DNA of 64,000 nt from an uncultured Eubacteriales bacterium (lineage in GTDB: Bacteria; Bacillota; Clostridia; UBA1381; UMGS1253), in the NCBI GenBank assembly GCA_902492065.1, contig CABUKE010000001.1, forward strand, positions 558,001-622,000. Direction: 5' to 3'. The position numbers and the translations under genes are program-made. This document shows positions 6,961-16,542 of the stretch, in pieces. The first letter of the stretch is position 1. Every line of letters begins with the position of its first letter. Below the pieces are notes generated by a model. That model worked only from the letters and a program-made list of their open reading frames with translations. It was not told where the DNA came from and ran no database searches.

Positions 6961-9900
6961 CTACTCTTTAAACTTGATTTCAATAATGGCATTCCATTCG
7001 CTGGTGGAGTTGCCGTTTGTCACAACTCTGACATAACGGCCCTTTGTGCCGGCAGGGAAGTCATAATGCTCCCAGGCAAGATCCGCCTCGCCGCTTCCTT
7101 TACCGTCAGTAATGACTTTCTTCCACGTCTTATTGTCGTCCGATACTTCCACTTCAAAGTATGCCTGCCGCTGTCCGGCCTTATTCCAGATGACGTCCAT
7201 GCCTTTGACCTCCTGTGAGGTACCAAGGTCATACGTAATCCAGCTTCCAACGCCCTCGCACGACCACCATGTTTCCAAATCGCCGTCATAGCTGTAGAAA
7301 CCGACTTCATCCTCAAAGTAGTCGCTGAACTCACAGCCCTGAATGGTGATATAGCCTTCCTGGTCCTGGCCAGGACCGCTCGGGCCGCTTTCAGCAGTAG
7401 TTTTGACATCAACAATCTTACCAAATTCCTGCCAATCGACGGACGCTTTAAAGGTTTCTGATACAAAGCGTACCGGCACAACGAAGCGATCGTTGAGTAC
7501 CATGGCCGGGGCATCCAGCTCATATGGTTGACCGTCAATATATGCAGTCGTGGAATTTTCAGTAATTTTAACTTCGCGGCCATCCTTTACAGCGGTCGCC
7601 GTTGCGGTTGCGCCGTCGTAGGATACTTCAACGCCAAGCTTTTCAAAAATAGCACGCATTGGGACAAGCGTCCGGTCATTTACCGTTATGGGCGCAACAT
7701 CTGAATAGATGAATCTGCCGTCCACGCGGATACTGATGCCCTCGTCTGTTGGCGTTTCCGCCCCTACCGGCTCACGCGTTGCGTTCGAATCTTTATAGGT
7801 CAGCGTGTAGGTTCCCGCACCGCCGTTGAACACGGCAACGCCGCCGTCCTCCGTAACGATTGCCTCGCACAAATCAGCGCCATCCTTTTTCACCGTCCAT
7901 GTGCCTGCCTGCAAATCGGCCACGGTGAGCTCATATTCGCCGTCCCCACTAAAGGAGAAGGAAACCTCGTCCGCTGTGCGGTCACGGTCTTTGCCAAATA
8001 CAACTACACGGTCGGACACAACAGCACCCGCGACCTTGTCGGTTTCAATCAGCGTGACAGGCAGTGCCTCTGCGCCGTCCGCGTCGCCCACCTGCAATAC
8101 GTTCAGGAAGTAATCCTCTTCGTTTGCGGTCTTGGGCGAGATTTCAACTCTCCAGCCGCCGCCCTCGTTGCTGCCGCCGGAAACGGGCTTGCCTTCATAA
8201 TTGGTACCGAATACCCAATGCTCTTTGCCTTCGCCGCCGACTGCGGAAATGTCAACATTGTCTGCGGCAGGAAGCAGTGTATCAATCGTAAGTTTGCCGT
8301 TGTAGCTGTCGTCTTTCGATTCGCGCGTGTCGGTGAACACGGTACGCGAACCGCTGATTTGCGGCTCGTTTAAGCCATGGCAGAGCCAAATCTTTTCAAA
8401 GTCTTTATTTGACGAAATCACACGGTCAAATACAAGAATCGCCGCCGGGTGCGTTTCATCCTTGAGATTCAGGAACATAAAGCTTCGCTCAAAATTATCC
8501 ACCTTGTCGGAATATGCGTCGGAAATATCGCCCTTCAGGTACGAATAATTCGGCTCGATTGGGTCTGTGCCATATTCGTGGCCGAGGATTTCTCCAACTT
8601 TGTATCCCTTAGCTGGGTCAAGAAGGTCGTCAAGCGTCTTTGTTTCCGAGCCATTATTTGGCATACGCTGACCGCCGTCGTTGGCATGGCCGCCGAAATT
8701 CGACAATGGTTCGTTCGGGTCGTAGACCAGCATGGAGTTATGTGCAATCGTACGGCGGTAGTAGTTGTTAAAGTGCGCACTGCCGTAGTCGGTATTGCCG
8801 TTGTTTGCCGTATCTGAAGTACTCGTGCGGTAAGCCTGATAATACCCCGTGTCGTTTGCCAATGCACCCTTATAGTAAATCTGGAACGAACCTGCGTCGA
8901 GGTGCTGATGGTTTGCAAACCAGTATTCGTTGATTTTCATTTCCGCCACAACAGCCGGGGAGTCAAACCCGTCCTCCCAGCCGGTCCGGGCAACCATACC
9001 GCCCTTCGGCGATGGGTTGTAATGCGTGAGCGGAAGCTCGCTGACCGGCTTTGCTTCCAAATCCGGGTCGTTAAAGACCAGAAATTCTACCGGATTGAGC
9101 GTCTGGTTACCGCTCGGCGTCTGTGCGCAGAAGTTTGGCAGCTCGCGCATTGCCTCCCACTTCAAATACGGGTCTCCGAAGTAGTTTGCCGCCAGGAACA
9201 TGGAACGTGCATAACCGTTGTAATATGTTCCGGTAGCAATATTGTTTTTCGATCCGTCCCCGTCTTTAAATACCTGTCCGTCCGGTCGGCGTGTGTACAA
9301 ATATTGATACATCAGGTACTGCTGCTCATCGCCGAACACGCGTGGATAGCCCACTCGGTCTAAAATCCAAGTACAAAGAATTTCCCACTGGTGACGGTAT
9401 GCCGCGTAGTGGTCGCCCTGGTTATGCATCTGTGCCGGATACATGAACTCCTTTGGCTCGATGAACTCGCTGAAGAAACGGCCTGCCGTATTGATATAGA
9501 TATCCGGCCGTTCGTCATACATGGCAAGTCCTGCGCACATCAGGTCGCGCATGATTTGCCCTTCTACGCCGTGGCCAGTCACCGCGCCCTGCTTCGTTGG
9601 CGGCCAGCCAACCTCAAGGTAGGTTGCCGTCGCCGTCGTCATATTGGAAAAGAAAGCCTTCGTTTCATCATCCAATAGGGGATAGCACCAATCGTACACA
9701 GCAGCAATCGTGAAGATTGTCTGGCCCGCTTGGTTATAGTCATACTTTTCAATATTTGCCGTATCACATACGTTTTTCATCATGGAAACGGCCTCTTTGC
9801 CGCGCGCCTCATCGCCGTTGATTGCATACTCAAACGCCTTGCTCTCAATGATGGCGAGCGTCTTTGCTGAAAAGTTGCTGCCGTCTTTTTGCTGCAGCTT

Positions 9901-11160
9901 GCCGTCCGTAGACGTATCTTCCACATAGCCGCGGTACATTTCATAGGTGGCCGCGTTCTGCGGCTTGGTCAAATTTTCCCGAATGGTGGGTACGTCCTCC
10001 GCGGTGAAATATACACGCGGATGGCCTGCCGGCGGCAAAAACGACGGCGTGGGATATACGGTCGCATAAGTGATTTCGCCGTCAATGTCACCCATGCCGG
10101 TCGGCATATAGGCAACATTCGAGCTTACAATGAATTTATCAAATACCATACCAGCTTCACGCGGTACAAGATTTAGGGTATGTGTACCAGCGGTAAGTGT
10201 CGTACTGAGCACCTTTTGCCATGAATATTCCTCATGGACAGTGTAATCAATCTTTGTATAGTCCTCTATATCCCAGCAGATCCAGCTGGTGTCTGAGCTT
10301 TTGGTTGGCGCATACATGCGCGCCCATACATAATAGGTGCCGTTTTTGGGGATTTCGACCGTATATGTTACAGCAGGCGTCCCATATAATTCCGGCTTTT
10401 CACGGTCAAAGTTTGACGGTAGCTTTGGCATTTCAATTGCTTTTCTCTCCGAAGCATTCTCATCGTTTATTGTGATTAGCCCTTCACTTGCACTGCTTTC
10501 CGCTTCAAACATTGTACCGTGGCCGTCGAATTTATTGACTGGGCCGATTGGCTCTACTACGCGGTTTGCGGCTGCTTCCTCTTCACGTTTTTCCGCTTCT
10601 TCCTGCATTTTTGCCAACTCATCCGGCACAAAATCCTGATCCGCTGTTACATAAAAAGCGTCGACTTTGAGGTTATATTCCCGTGGATAAAGCTTAATTG
10701 TGTTTTTCCCGGCTTTGAGGGGCTGAGCGGAAGAATACACCCTTTGCCAATTCCAGAATTCTCCGGTTGCTTCTACACTATTACCATACTGGCTGTTGAT
10801 TTTCTCGTCATTAAATCCAATGAAATAATTGTCACTGCTGTCACCTTTGCAGGCGTAGCGCATCCATATGTAATACGTCCCATCTGTGGGGACATCAAAC
10901 TCCCACGTAACGTGTGGGTCTTTGCTGTCCGGGTCTTCCAGCTTGGCTACGCCTGTTACCGCAGCAACAATATAGCTTCCGCCGGAAGCCTCCTTATCCT
11001 TCACCTTTGAAAATAGGCCGGATGAATTAAGCTTGCCGTCTTCTGCTTCGATAAAAATTGCACTGCTGCTGTCAGCGGCAATAACCGGAACAGAGAACAT
11101 GCTCAAAAGCATACATACGGTAAGCAAAATACAAATAGGCATTTTGTTTACTTTTGACAT
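6961..11160 (-). CDS. secreted heparinase II/III-like multidomain protein
   Basis: A 1399-residue exported protein. A signal peptide covers residues 1-29 (ends PVIAAD). Two carbohydrate-binding-like beta-sandwich modules follow at about 34-180 and 210-355, each with EAEDG/EAESS-type openings and a terminal FYVT/FIVSS strand, as in CBM6/35-like domains. An alpha/alpha toroid spans about 385-700 and the heparinase II/III beta-sandwich about 720-1000, with the characteristic NHQHLDAGSFQIYY near residue 750 and TIAHNSMLVYD. A stalk domain (copper amine oxidase N-terminal-like; DRTLVPMRAIFE, then DRFVVPVRFVSE) lies at about 1140-1250, and a discoidin-like F5/8C domain ends the protein. Probably an extracellular lyase for uronate-containing polysaccharide. 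It is monocistronic. Confidence 0.87.
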   Translation of the reverse strand: MSKVNKMPICILLTVCMLLSMFSVPVIAADSSSAIFIEAEDGKLNSSGLFSKVKDKEASGGSYIVAAVTGVAKLEDPDSKDPHVTWEFDVPTDGTYYIWMRYACKGDSSDNYFIGFNDEKINSQYGNSVEATGEFWNWQRVYSSAQPLKAGKNTIKLYPREYNLKVDAFYVTADQDFVPDELAKMQEEAEKREEEAAANRVVEPIGPVNKFDGHGTMFEAESSASEGLITINDENASERKAIEMPKLPSNFDREKPELYGTPAVTYTVEIPKNGTYYVWARMYAPTKSSDTSWICWDIEDYTKIDYTVHEEYSWQKVLSTTLTAGTHTLNLVPREAGMVFDKFIVSSNVAYMPTGMGDIDGEITYATVYPTPSFLPPAGHPRVYFTAEDVPTIRENLTKPQNAATYEMYRGYVEDTSTDGKLQQKDGSNFSAKTLAIIESKAFEYAINGDEARGKEAVSMMKNVCDTANIEKYDYNQAGQTIFTIAAVYDWCYPLLDDETKAFFSNMTTATATYLEVGWPPTKQGAVTGHGVEGQIMRDLMCAGLAMYDERPDIYINTAGRFFSEFIEPKEFMYPAQMHNQGDHYAAYRHQWEILCTWILDRVGYPRVFGDEQQYLMYQYLYTRRPDGQVFKDGDGSKNNIATGTYYNGYARSMFLAANYFGDPYLKWEAMRELPNFCAQTPSGNQTLNPVEFLVFNDPDLEAKPVSELPLTHYNPSPKGGMVARTGWEDGFDSPAVVAEMKINEYWFANHQHLDAGSFQIYYKGALANDTGYYQAYRTSTSDTANNGNTDYGSAHFNNYYRRTIAHNSMLVYDPNEPLSNFGGHANDGGQRMPNNGSETKTLDDLLDPAKGYKVGEILGHEYGTDPIEPNYSYLKGDISDAYSDKVDNFERSFMFLNLKDETHPAAILVFDRVISSNKDFEKIWLCHGLNEPQISGSRTVFTDTRESKDDSYNGKLTIDTLLPAADNVDISAVGGEGKEHWVFGTNYEGKPVSGGSNEGGGWRVEISPKTANEEDYFLNVLQVGDADGAEALPVTLIETDKVAGAVVSDRVVVFGKDRDRTADEVSFSFSGDGEYELTVADLQAGTWTVKKDGADLCEAIVTEDGGVAVFNGGAGTYTLTYKDSNATREPVGAETPTDEGISIRVDGRFIYSDVAPITVNDRTLVPMRAIFEKLGVEVSYDGATATATAVKDGREVKITENSTTAYIDGQPYELDAPAMVLNDRFVVPVRFVSETFKASVDWQEFGKIVDVKTTAESGPSGPGQDQEGYITIQGCEFSDYFEDEVGFYSYDGDLETWWSCEGVGSWITYDLGTSQEVKGMDVIWNKAGQRQAYFEVEVSDDNKTWKKVITDGKGSGEADLAWEHYDFPAGTKGRYVRVVTNGNSTSEWNAIIEIKFKE

Positions 11161-11198
11161 TGATTTTCCCCCTTAGAAAAAAATTTTGTATATATTTA

Positions 11199-11227
11199 AT
11201 ACTATCACAGAATAGGAAAGAAGTAAA
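11199..11227 (-). promoter_or_regulatory. candidate promoter of the heparinase-like gene
   Basis: On the minus strand TTTACT, 17 bases, TAGTAT, ending about 38 bases before the start codon. A moderate match to sigma-A. Confidence 0.45.
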
Positions 11228-11312
11228 TCAAAAATCAAAGAAAATGCGTGTAAAAAAGAGTCATGTTTGTGTAGAATAGTAACATTGTTTGTGGCAATAA
11301 ATAAAATACGGC

Positions 11313-11341
11313 TTGCTTTTTGATACAAAAAACAGTAGAAT
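11313..11341 (+). promoter_or_regulatory. sigma-A promoter of the methyltransferase gene
   Basis: TTGCTT, 17 bases, TAGAAT, ending 40 bases before the GTG start at 11382. Confidence 0.6.
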
Positions 11342-11381
11342 ATATAAGGAATAAACAACGGCGGAAAGGAAAGAAATATAC

Positions 11382-12116
11382 GTGAAGTTAAATATTTATG
11401 ACAATGAAGTTGTTTTTAATAAATACAGCGCTATGGACCGTTCCGTGAAGGGATTGAGTGGTGCAGGAGAGTGGCACGAGCTTGAAAAAATGCTGCCGGA
11501 CTTTTCAGGAAAGCGTGTGCTGGATTTGGGGTGCGGATTTGGATGGCACTGCGCCTATGCGGCGGAGCACGGCGCAGTGCGTGCCGTTGGAGTCGATTGT
11601 TCAGAAAAGATGCTCGCACAGGCGCGGAGCCGGAACAGCGCCCCGCAAATTGAATACTTGCAAAAACGGATTGAAGAGGCGGCGTTTGAGCCGGACACGT
11701 TCGACGTTGTTCTGAGTTCGCTCGCCCTGCACTATGTAGAATCCTTTGCCGATGTTTGCAAAAATGTAGCGCAGTGCCTGACTGAAAATGGGGACTTTGT
11801 ATTTTCTGTGGAACATCCCGTCTTTACGGCATATGGGAATCAGGATTGGATTTATGACAAGGACGGGCATATCGATCATTGGCCTGTTGATCGTTATTTT
11901 ACAGAAGGGGAGCGGGAGGCTATATTTTTGGGAGAGCCGGTCCGCAAGTATCATAAAACGCTGACGACCTATGTAAGTACATTGCTGGCGTGCGGGTTTA
12001 CCCTGACCGGCATTGTCGAGCCGCAGCCAGACCCGGCCATGCTCGACACCGTGCCGGGGATGCGCGACGAGCTGCGCCGTCCTATGATGCTGCTCGTGTC
12101 GGCGAAGAAACGGTAG
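11382..12116 (+). CDS. class I SAM-dependent methyltransferase
   Basis: A 244-residue methyltransferase of the Rossmann type. Motif I is VLDLGCGFGWHCAYAAEHGA (residues about 45-64), followed by the acidic motif VGVDCSEKML and motif IV FDVVLSSLALHYV. The N-terminal NKYSAMDRSVKGL suits UbiE/Methyltransf_11-like small-molecule methyltransferases. The substrate is unknown. The start is GTG 11382. It has its own promoter and a bidirectional terminator, so it is a single-gene unit unrelated to its neighbours. Confidence 0.86.
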   Translation: MKLNIYDNEVVFNKYSAMDRSVKGLSGAGEWHELEKMLPDFSGKRVLDLGCGFGWHCAYAAEHGAVRAVGVDCSEKMLAQARSRNSAPQIEYLQKRIEEAAFEPDTFDVVLSSLALHYVESFADVCKNVAQCLTENGDFVFSVEHPVFTAYGNQDWIYDKDGHIDHWPVDRYFTEGEREAIFLGEPVRKYHKTLTTYVSTLLACGFTLTGIVEPQPDPAMLDTVPGMRDELRRPMMLLVSAKKR

Positions 12117-12200
12117 GATGATGAGAAGAATTGAAAAAAAGCAAGTAAATTCTTTCGTTTAAAATTTTAAAATGGCTTTTGTAACAGTGCAAAAAAGATA

Positions 12201-12226
12201 AAAACCGGGCATAAAAGCCCGGTTTT
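12201..12226. terminator. bidirectional terminator
   Basis: AAAACCGGGC/GCCCGGTTTT stem with a 6-base loop and T-runs on both sides. It lies between the convergent methyltransferase and spoIIR genes and touches the spoIIR stop codon. Confidence 0.9.
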
Positions 12227-12850
12227 TTATTTGTGTAAGAAATCAAAAATTTCCAAAATTTTAAATTTGAACTGTACTGGCAGCTCGCCGCTCTCGTCTG
12301 CTCCGTCTGTGATCAGTGTATAATTTTCCTCGCCAAGTGACGATTTGAGCATGGCCTGGCTCTCCTGTGACGCGCTCCCTTCGATGGAGCCGGAAAAGCA
12401 CAGCGGCGGATACATCACGCACCACCAGTTCTGCCCGGCCCCATTTCCAAGCACAATCCGCAGCGCGCGGTAGTTACCGGGTGGGAGCGTAATGTTTTCG
12501 TAGTGCTTGACGGGAAAGTGCGTTTCCCCAATTGACGCTTGCGCCTGATAGGAATAGCCGTTTTCTTTCAGAACTCGATTTGCGACGGCTTCAATGCGGC
12601 TTAGATTATCCTGCATAATCTGCTCCGCCTGCGCAGGACTCTGCGCCGTTTGCAGACAGTCGGAAAATTCTGCGATGATTGCATCGCGCACTTTCAGTTT
12701 TACGGCCTGGTCGCCGTCGCTGTCGCTGTTGGCGACAATATGGAGCCGTACGACGCTGGAGGCAATTTCGTTTTGCGTTTCGTCGGCATAAGCCATGGCG
12801 AACATGGACACAACTAATCCAAACAGTAGGGCAATGGCAAGCTTTCTCAT
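12227..12850 (-). CDS. spoIIR: stage II sporulation protein R
   Basis: A 207-residue secreted signalling protein. A signal peptide (residues 1-22, ending AMAYA) is followed by the family core: VRLHIVANSDSDGDQAVKLKVRD, then FPVKHYENITLPPGNYRALRIVLG and NWWCVMYPPLCF. In sporulating Bacilli and Clostridia, SpoIIR is made in the forespore, exported to the intermembrane space and triggers SpoIIGA to process pro-sigma-E in the mother cell. A sigma-F-like promoter lies at 12885-12914. The length is normal for the family. Confidence 0.95.
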   Translation of the reverse strand: MRKLAIALLFGLVVSMFAMAYADETQNEIASSVVRLHIVANSDSDGDQAVKLKVRDAIIAEFSDCLQTAQSPAQAEQIMQDNLSRIEAVANRVLKENGYSYQAQASIGETHFPVKHYENITLPPGNYRALRIVLGNGAGQNWWCVMYPPLCFSGSIEGSASQESQAMLKSSLGEENYTLITDGADESGELPVQFKFKILEIFDFLHK

Positions 12851-12884
12851 AGGGCAACAACCTTCCTTTTTATGTAGTCAAAGG

Positions 12885-12914
12885 AAGTATCAGCACGAAA
12901 CTGCCAGCTTATAC
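12885..12914 (-). promoter_or_regulatory. candidate sigma-F promoter of spoIIR
   Basis: On the minus strand GTATA, 15 bases, then GCTGATACTT. The sigma-F pattern is GYWTA, 14-16 bases, GGHRANAHTR; eight of ten -10 positions agree. The -10 lies about 35 bases before the spoIIR start. SpoIIR genes are under sigma-F in Bacillus, which supports the match. Confidence 0.5.
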
Positions 12915-12922
12915 CTGTTGTT

Positions 12923-13669
12923 TTATTTTCCTTCTTCCGGCGCGCCGGCCTTTCTCCGCTTCAGCAGCAGACGGTCAATCCACCCTTTTCTAAATTTGAG
13001 CGAAATATAACCGATGACCGATATGACAATTGCACCCGCCGCATCGACGAACAGATCCTTCATGGTATCAATCAGCGCGGCACGACCGAGGAGCGGCTCG
13101 CTCGATTCGAGCGCAAACTTTTGCATATTTGTCTGCAAAATGCCGTCGCATGCAAATTCGTAAAATTCCCACAGCACGCCAAGCGTCATCCCAAAGCAGA
13201 AAGTGAATACGGCAATAAACGCCGGGCTGAGGTTGACGGGAATCCGTTCTGTTTTATTCAAAAACGTAATAAACGAAAACCCGAGCGAGCCAAGCATTGC
13301 GCCGCTGAACGTGTGGAGAATCGTGTCCCAATGGGGCACGACATAGTAAAACCGGCGCACCTCGCCCAGAAAAATTGCACAGTATAGGAATACAGCGTAC
13401 AAAATAATCATAAAGGAAGGGATGACAAGATGCGCGCGTTTGCGCAGGATACTGGGCAGAAACATGGCCAGTACGCCGAGCACACACTGCGCCAGCATCA
13501 GCACGTAGTCACCCTTGACGCGTTGGTACGGCGCGGCGCTGTCCGCGACGGACGGCGACCGAACGATTTCAAAAACAACATAGCCGATGGAAAGCAGAAG
13601 CGTTATAAGCACAAACCACCAGACGATTTTCTGCATTTGCATATTTCGTTTATTATTTTTCTGTTTCAC
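12923..13669 (-). CDS. YjdF/DUF2238-like membrane protein
   Basis: A 248-residue protein with six or seven hydrophobic segments. The conserved core is HWDTILHTFSGAMLG, FGMTLGVLWEFYEF and DTMKDLFVDAAGA, all hallmark motifs of the YjdF family (PF09997, formerly DUF2238). His, Glu and Asp residues within or near membrane segments suggest a metal site or transport role, but the function is unknown. Its end lies about 70 bases upstream of the spoIIR start on the same strand; co-transcription is possible, although spoIIR seems to have its own sigma-F promoter. Confidence 0.8.
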   Translation of the reverse strand: MKQKNNKRNMQMQKIVWWFVLITLLLSIGYVVFEIVRSPSVADSAAPYQRVKGDYVLMLAQCVLGVLAMFLPSILRKRAHLVIPSFMIILYAVFLYCAIFLGEVRRFYYVVPHWDTILHTFSGAMLGSLGFSFITFLNKTERIPVNLSPAFIAVFTFCFGMTLGVLWEFYEFACDGILQTNMQKFALESSEPLLGRAALIDTMKDLFVDAAGAIVISVIGYISLKFRKGWIDRLLLKRRKAGAPEEGK

Positions 13670-13888
13670 CCGTTCATCCTCCTAAGCTAAAAGGCTTATA
13701 AACCTGAGTTGTGTTTATTATACCGTATTCGGACCAAAACTTCCAGAAAAAAATAGCAAATTTGATAGATTTTTTTGTCTTTCTGACGGGAGAGTGGCCT
13801 GAAAAGGAAAGAGAAGAGAAAAAAACTATGGAAAAATGATTGGCCCTATTGTATAATATAAAATAGACGATAGTAGGAGGAAGAACGG

Positions 13889-15136
13889 ATGGCGAAACGG
13901 ATATTTGCCTGCTGCCTGCTCCTGTGTACTCTGACCGGGGTTGGATTTGGCTATGCCGCCGGGAATGCAGACATCACAGAATCGGTGATTGAGCGCAGCG
14001 ATATTGGGATATTTTTAAACGGTACATACCAGGCGGACAGCGCTGCACGCGGCGTGCTGGTAGGTTCGCGTACGCTTGTGCCGCTGCGTTTTATCAGCGA
14101 GAGCCTGGGCGCGGACGTAGCGTGGGAGGAAGCGACCGAGACCATCACGGTCACAGATGGGGCGGTTACAAACGTAGTGCGGATTGGAGCGTACAGCGCG
14201 CAGAAAACAGTAAATGGCGCCAGCGAAACCATATCGCTTGACGCGTGCCCTATGCTGATTGACGACCGTACTTATGTTCCAGTGCGCTACATTGCGGAAA
14301 GCATGGACCGGCTTGTGGATTGGAGCAGCGCGCAGAATGCGGCGCTGATTTGTGACGCACCGGTGGTTGCGTGGAGCGGCTCTACAGTTTCTTTCTCCGA
14401 CGGTATGGATGGTGTGCGGAAAGCATTTGGCGAGCCGGAAGAGGCGTTTGACTCTGGCAAGGGCTTTAGTTGGTATGTATATAATGCAAACACACCCGAC
14501 TTGATGCTTTTTGGGGAGAAGGATGGCGCGATTACGGAGTTTTTCTCCCTTAGTGACGGGGCAGGGTTTAATGCGGTGCTGCTGTCATCTTTGACAAAGG
14601 AGGAGCTGGCGCAGCGTTCCACGCCGTTGATTGAATTTTTCTATGATGACATTGGTGCACGTTACGGTGGGATTTATTTCTCCACGCAGGGAAGCGCCAA
14701 CAAGACGTATGATCCTGCGAAAACGGAGGAAGAAATCGCAGCGGCGGAAAGCCATGTGATTGAGCTTGTGACGAACGCCCTGCGTGCAAAATACGCAAAC
14801 CTTGCGCCGCTTGTGCGCGATGACGCGGCGGCATCTGCTGCGCGCAAACACTGCACGGATATGCAGATAAACGACTATTTCGACCATACCGGACTGGACG
14901 GTTCCAAGCCGTCGGAGCGGTACGAGCGTGAAACGGGCGCGCAGCGGTGGAGCAAGCTGGGGGAGAACCTGGCCCTTAACAAAAACGCCTTTTCCGCATG
15001 CTTTGCGTGGCTCAACTCCGCGCCGCATCGGGAATGTATGCTCGACGGCGAGTACGGCTATCTCGGCGTTGGGGCGGACTATACGAGCAGGGACAAGCGG
15101 GAGAATTACTACGGACAAATCTATGTGAAAAATTAA
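13889..15136 (+). CDS. secreted stalk-domain and CAP-domain protein
   Basis: A 415-residue exported protein. Signal peptide 1-24 (ends GFGYAAG). Residues about 38-155 form a stalk domain (copper amine oxidase N-terminal-like) with the two landmark motifs SRTLVPLRFISESLGADVAW and DRTYVPVRYIAESM. Residues about 165-225 resemble the CAP-associated domain (GVRKAFGEPEEAFDS). Residues about 285-415 are a CAP/SCP domain with ARKHCTDMQINDYFDHTG, LGENLA and HRECML. CAP proteins of Firmicutes are surface proteins of unclear enzymatic role; YkwD is one relative. Only 18 bases separate it from aroE, so it probably leads the aro-pepP-efp transcript. Confidence 0.86.
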   Translation: MAKRIFACCLLLCTLTGVGFGYAAGNADITESVIERSDIGIFLNGTYQADSAARGVLVGSRTLVPLRFISESLGADVAWEEATETITVTDGAVTNVVRIGAYSAQKTVNGASETISLDACPMLIDDRTYVPVRYIAESMDRLVDWSSAQNAALICDAPVVAWSGSTVSFSDGMDGVRKAFGEPEEAFDSGKGFSWYVYNANTPDLMLFGEKDGAITEFFSLSDGAGFNAVLLSSLTKEELAQRSTPLIEFFYDDIGARYGGIYFSTQGSANKTYDPAKTEEEIAAAESHVIELVTNALRAKYANLAPLVRDDAAASAARKHCTDMQINDYFDHTGLDGSKPSERYERETGAQRWSKLGENLALNKNAFSACFAWLNSAPHRECMLDGEYGYLGVGADYTSRDKRENYYGQIYVKN

Positions 15137-15154
15137 AGACGGGAGCGGAAACGA

Positions 15155-15997
15155 ATGAGAGAAATCGACGGGCACACGAAGCTGCTGGGGCTGATGGGGT
15201 ATCCGGTGGAGCACACCTATTCGCCGCAGATGCACAACTATATTTCGCAGGTGTACGGGCGCAACTACGCTTATATGGCGCTGCCAGTCCTGCCGGGCCA
15301 GCTCGGCGACGCGGTGCGCGGTCTGAAGGCGCTCAATTTTGCGGGCGTGAATGTGACGGCGCCGTACAAAGTCGAAGTCATGCAATATTTAGACGAGATT
15401 GCGCCGGACGCAAAGCTGTACGGCTCGGTCAACACGGTCAAGTATGAAAACGGGAAGCTGTATGGCTACAACACGGACGCAGATGGGTTTTACCTGTCGC
15501 TTGTAAACGGCGGTGCACCGGTGATTGGCAAGGACTTGCTGATTTTAGGAGCAGGGGGCGCGGCGCGTCCGATTTGCGTCAAGTTTGCCATGCTGGGCGC
15601 AAAGAGTATTACAATTCTGAACCGGACGCAGAAAAACGCGGACGCGCTCGCCGAATTTGTGAAGGAAGCGTGCGGGTACGAGGTACATACCAAGCGCGAG
15701 CACGCGCGTTACGACGTGGTAATGAATACCACGTCGGCAGGCATGGAGCCGGATATCGACGCGTGCCCCATCAGCGACTTTTCGTTTGTGGACGGCGACA
15801 CTGCGGCGGCGGACATGATCTACAACCCGCCGGAAACGGTCTTTCTCAAAAAGATGAAGGAGCACGGCGCGCGCGTCTGCATCAATGGACTGGGAATGCT
15901 GATTTATCAGGGAATTGTGGCGTATGAGATTTTTACGGGAGAGAAAATCGACCACGCCATTTACGACGATATCAAACGCGAGGTGTTCGGACTGTGA
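15155..15997 (+). CDS. aroE: shikimate dehydrogenase
   Basis: A 280-residue enzyme that reduces 3-dehydroshikimate to shikimate with NADPH. The N-terminal substrate domain has GYPVEHTYSPQMHN (the S-P-x-x-H-N motif) and NVTAPYKVEVM with the catalytic lysine. The Rossmann motif is GAGGAARPI, followed by NRTQKNADAL, the basic patch that prefers NADP. DMIYNPPET is the conserved C-terminal loop. aroE, aroK and aroQ lie in a row, giving three consecutive shikimate-pathway steps. Start ATG 15155 behind GGGAGCGG. It overlaps aroK by four bases. Confidence 0.95.
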   Translation: MREIDGHTKLLGLMGYPVEHTYSPQMHNYISQVYGRNYAYMALPVLPGQLGDAVRGLKALNFAGVNVTAPYKVEVMQYLDEIAPDAKLYGSVNTVKYENGKLYGYNTDADGFYLSLVNGGAPVIGKDLLILGAGGAARPICVKFAMLGAKSITILNRTQKNADALAEFVKEACGYEVHTKREHARYDVVMNTTSAGMEPDIDACPISDFSFVDGDTAAADMIYNPPETVFLKKMKEHGARVCINGLGMLIYQGIVAYEIFTGEKIDHAIYDDIKREVFGL

Positions 15998-16497
15998 AAA
16001 ATATTGTGCTGACAGGGTTTATGGGAACAGGGAAAACGACGGTCGGCCGGCTTTTGGCAAGAAAGCTTGGCCGGCGGTTTGTCGATACGGATGAAATGAT
16101 TGAAGAAAGCGAGAACCGGCGTATCGTCGATATCTTCTCGCAGGATGGAGAAGCGTATTTCCGCACAGTAGAGCGGCAGGCGGTGCTGAAAGCGAGCGAA
16201 CTGCCAAATTGCGTGATCGCAACGGGCGGCGGCGTTGTGCTGGACAAAAGAAATATGGACCGTCTGCGGGAAAACGGCGTAATCGTCAACCTATATGCGC
16301 CGCTGGAGCTGATATTGGAACGCACAGCGGGCGGCGGGCGGCCGCTGCTCGACGACCAGACGCGCGGCCAGGTGGCGCAGCGGATGGAGGAGCGCGCGCC
16401 GTATTATGATGACAACGACTTTCGGATTGAGGTAGAGGGGAAAAGCCCCATGGCGGTGGCAGACAGCATCATCAAAAACTATAAAAACTTCATGTAG
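15994..16497 (+). CDS. aroK: shikimate kinase
   Basis: A 167-residue P-loop kinase that phosphorylates shikimate. GFMGTGKTTVGR is the Walker A, FVDTDEMIEE holds the Mg/shikimate aspartate pair, FRTVERQAV holds the shikimate arginine region, and ATGGGVVL the GGG motif. GGGRPLLDD matches the lid region. The GTG start at 15994 overlaps the aroE stop (GTGA), so the two are translationally coupled. Confidence 0.95.
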   Translation: MKNIVLTGFMGTGKTTVGRLLARKLGRRFVDTDEMIEESENRRIVDIFSQDGEAYFRTVERQAVLKASELPNCVIATGGGVVLDKRNMDRLRENGVIVNLYAPLELILERTAGGGRPLLDDQTRGQVAQRMEERAPYYDDNDFRIEVEGKSPMAVADSIIKNYKNFM

Positions 16498-16542
16498 GCG
16501 GCGCGCAAGCTCCGAATATTTTGTAAGAAAGCGGTGAAAGCT

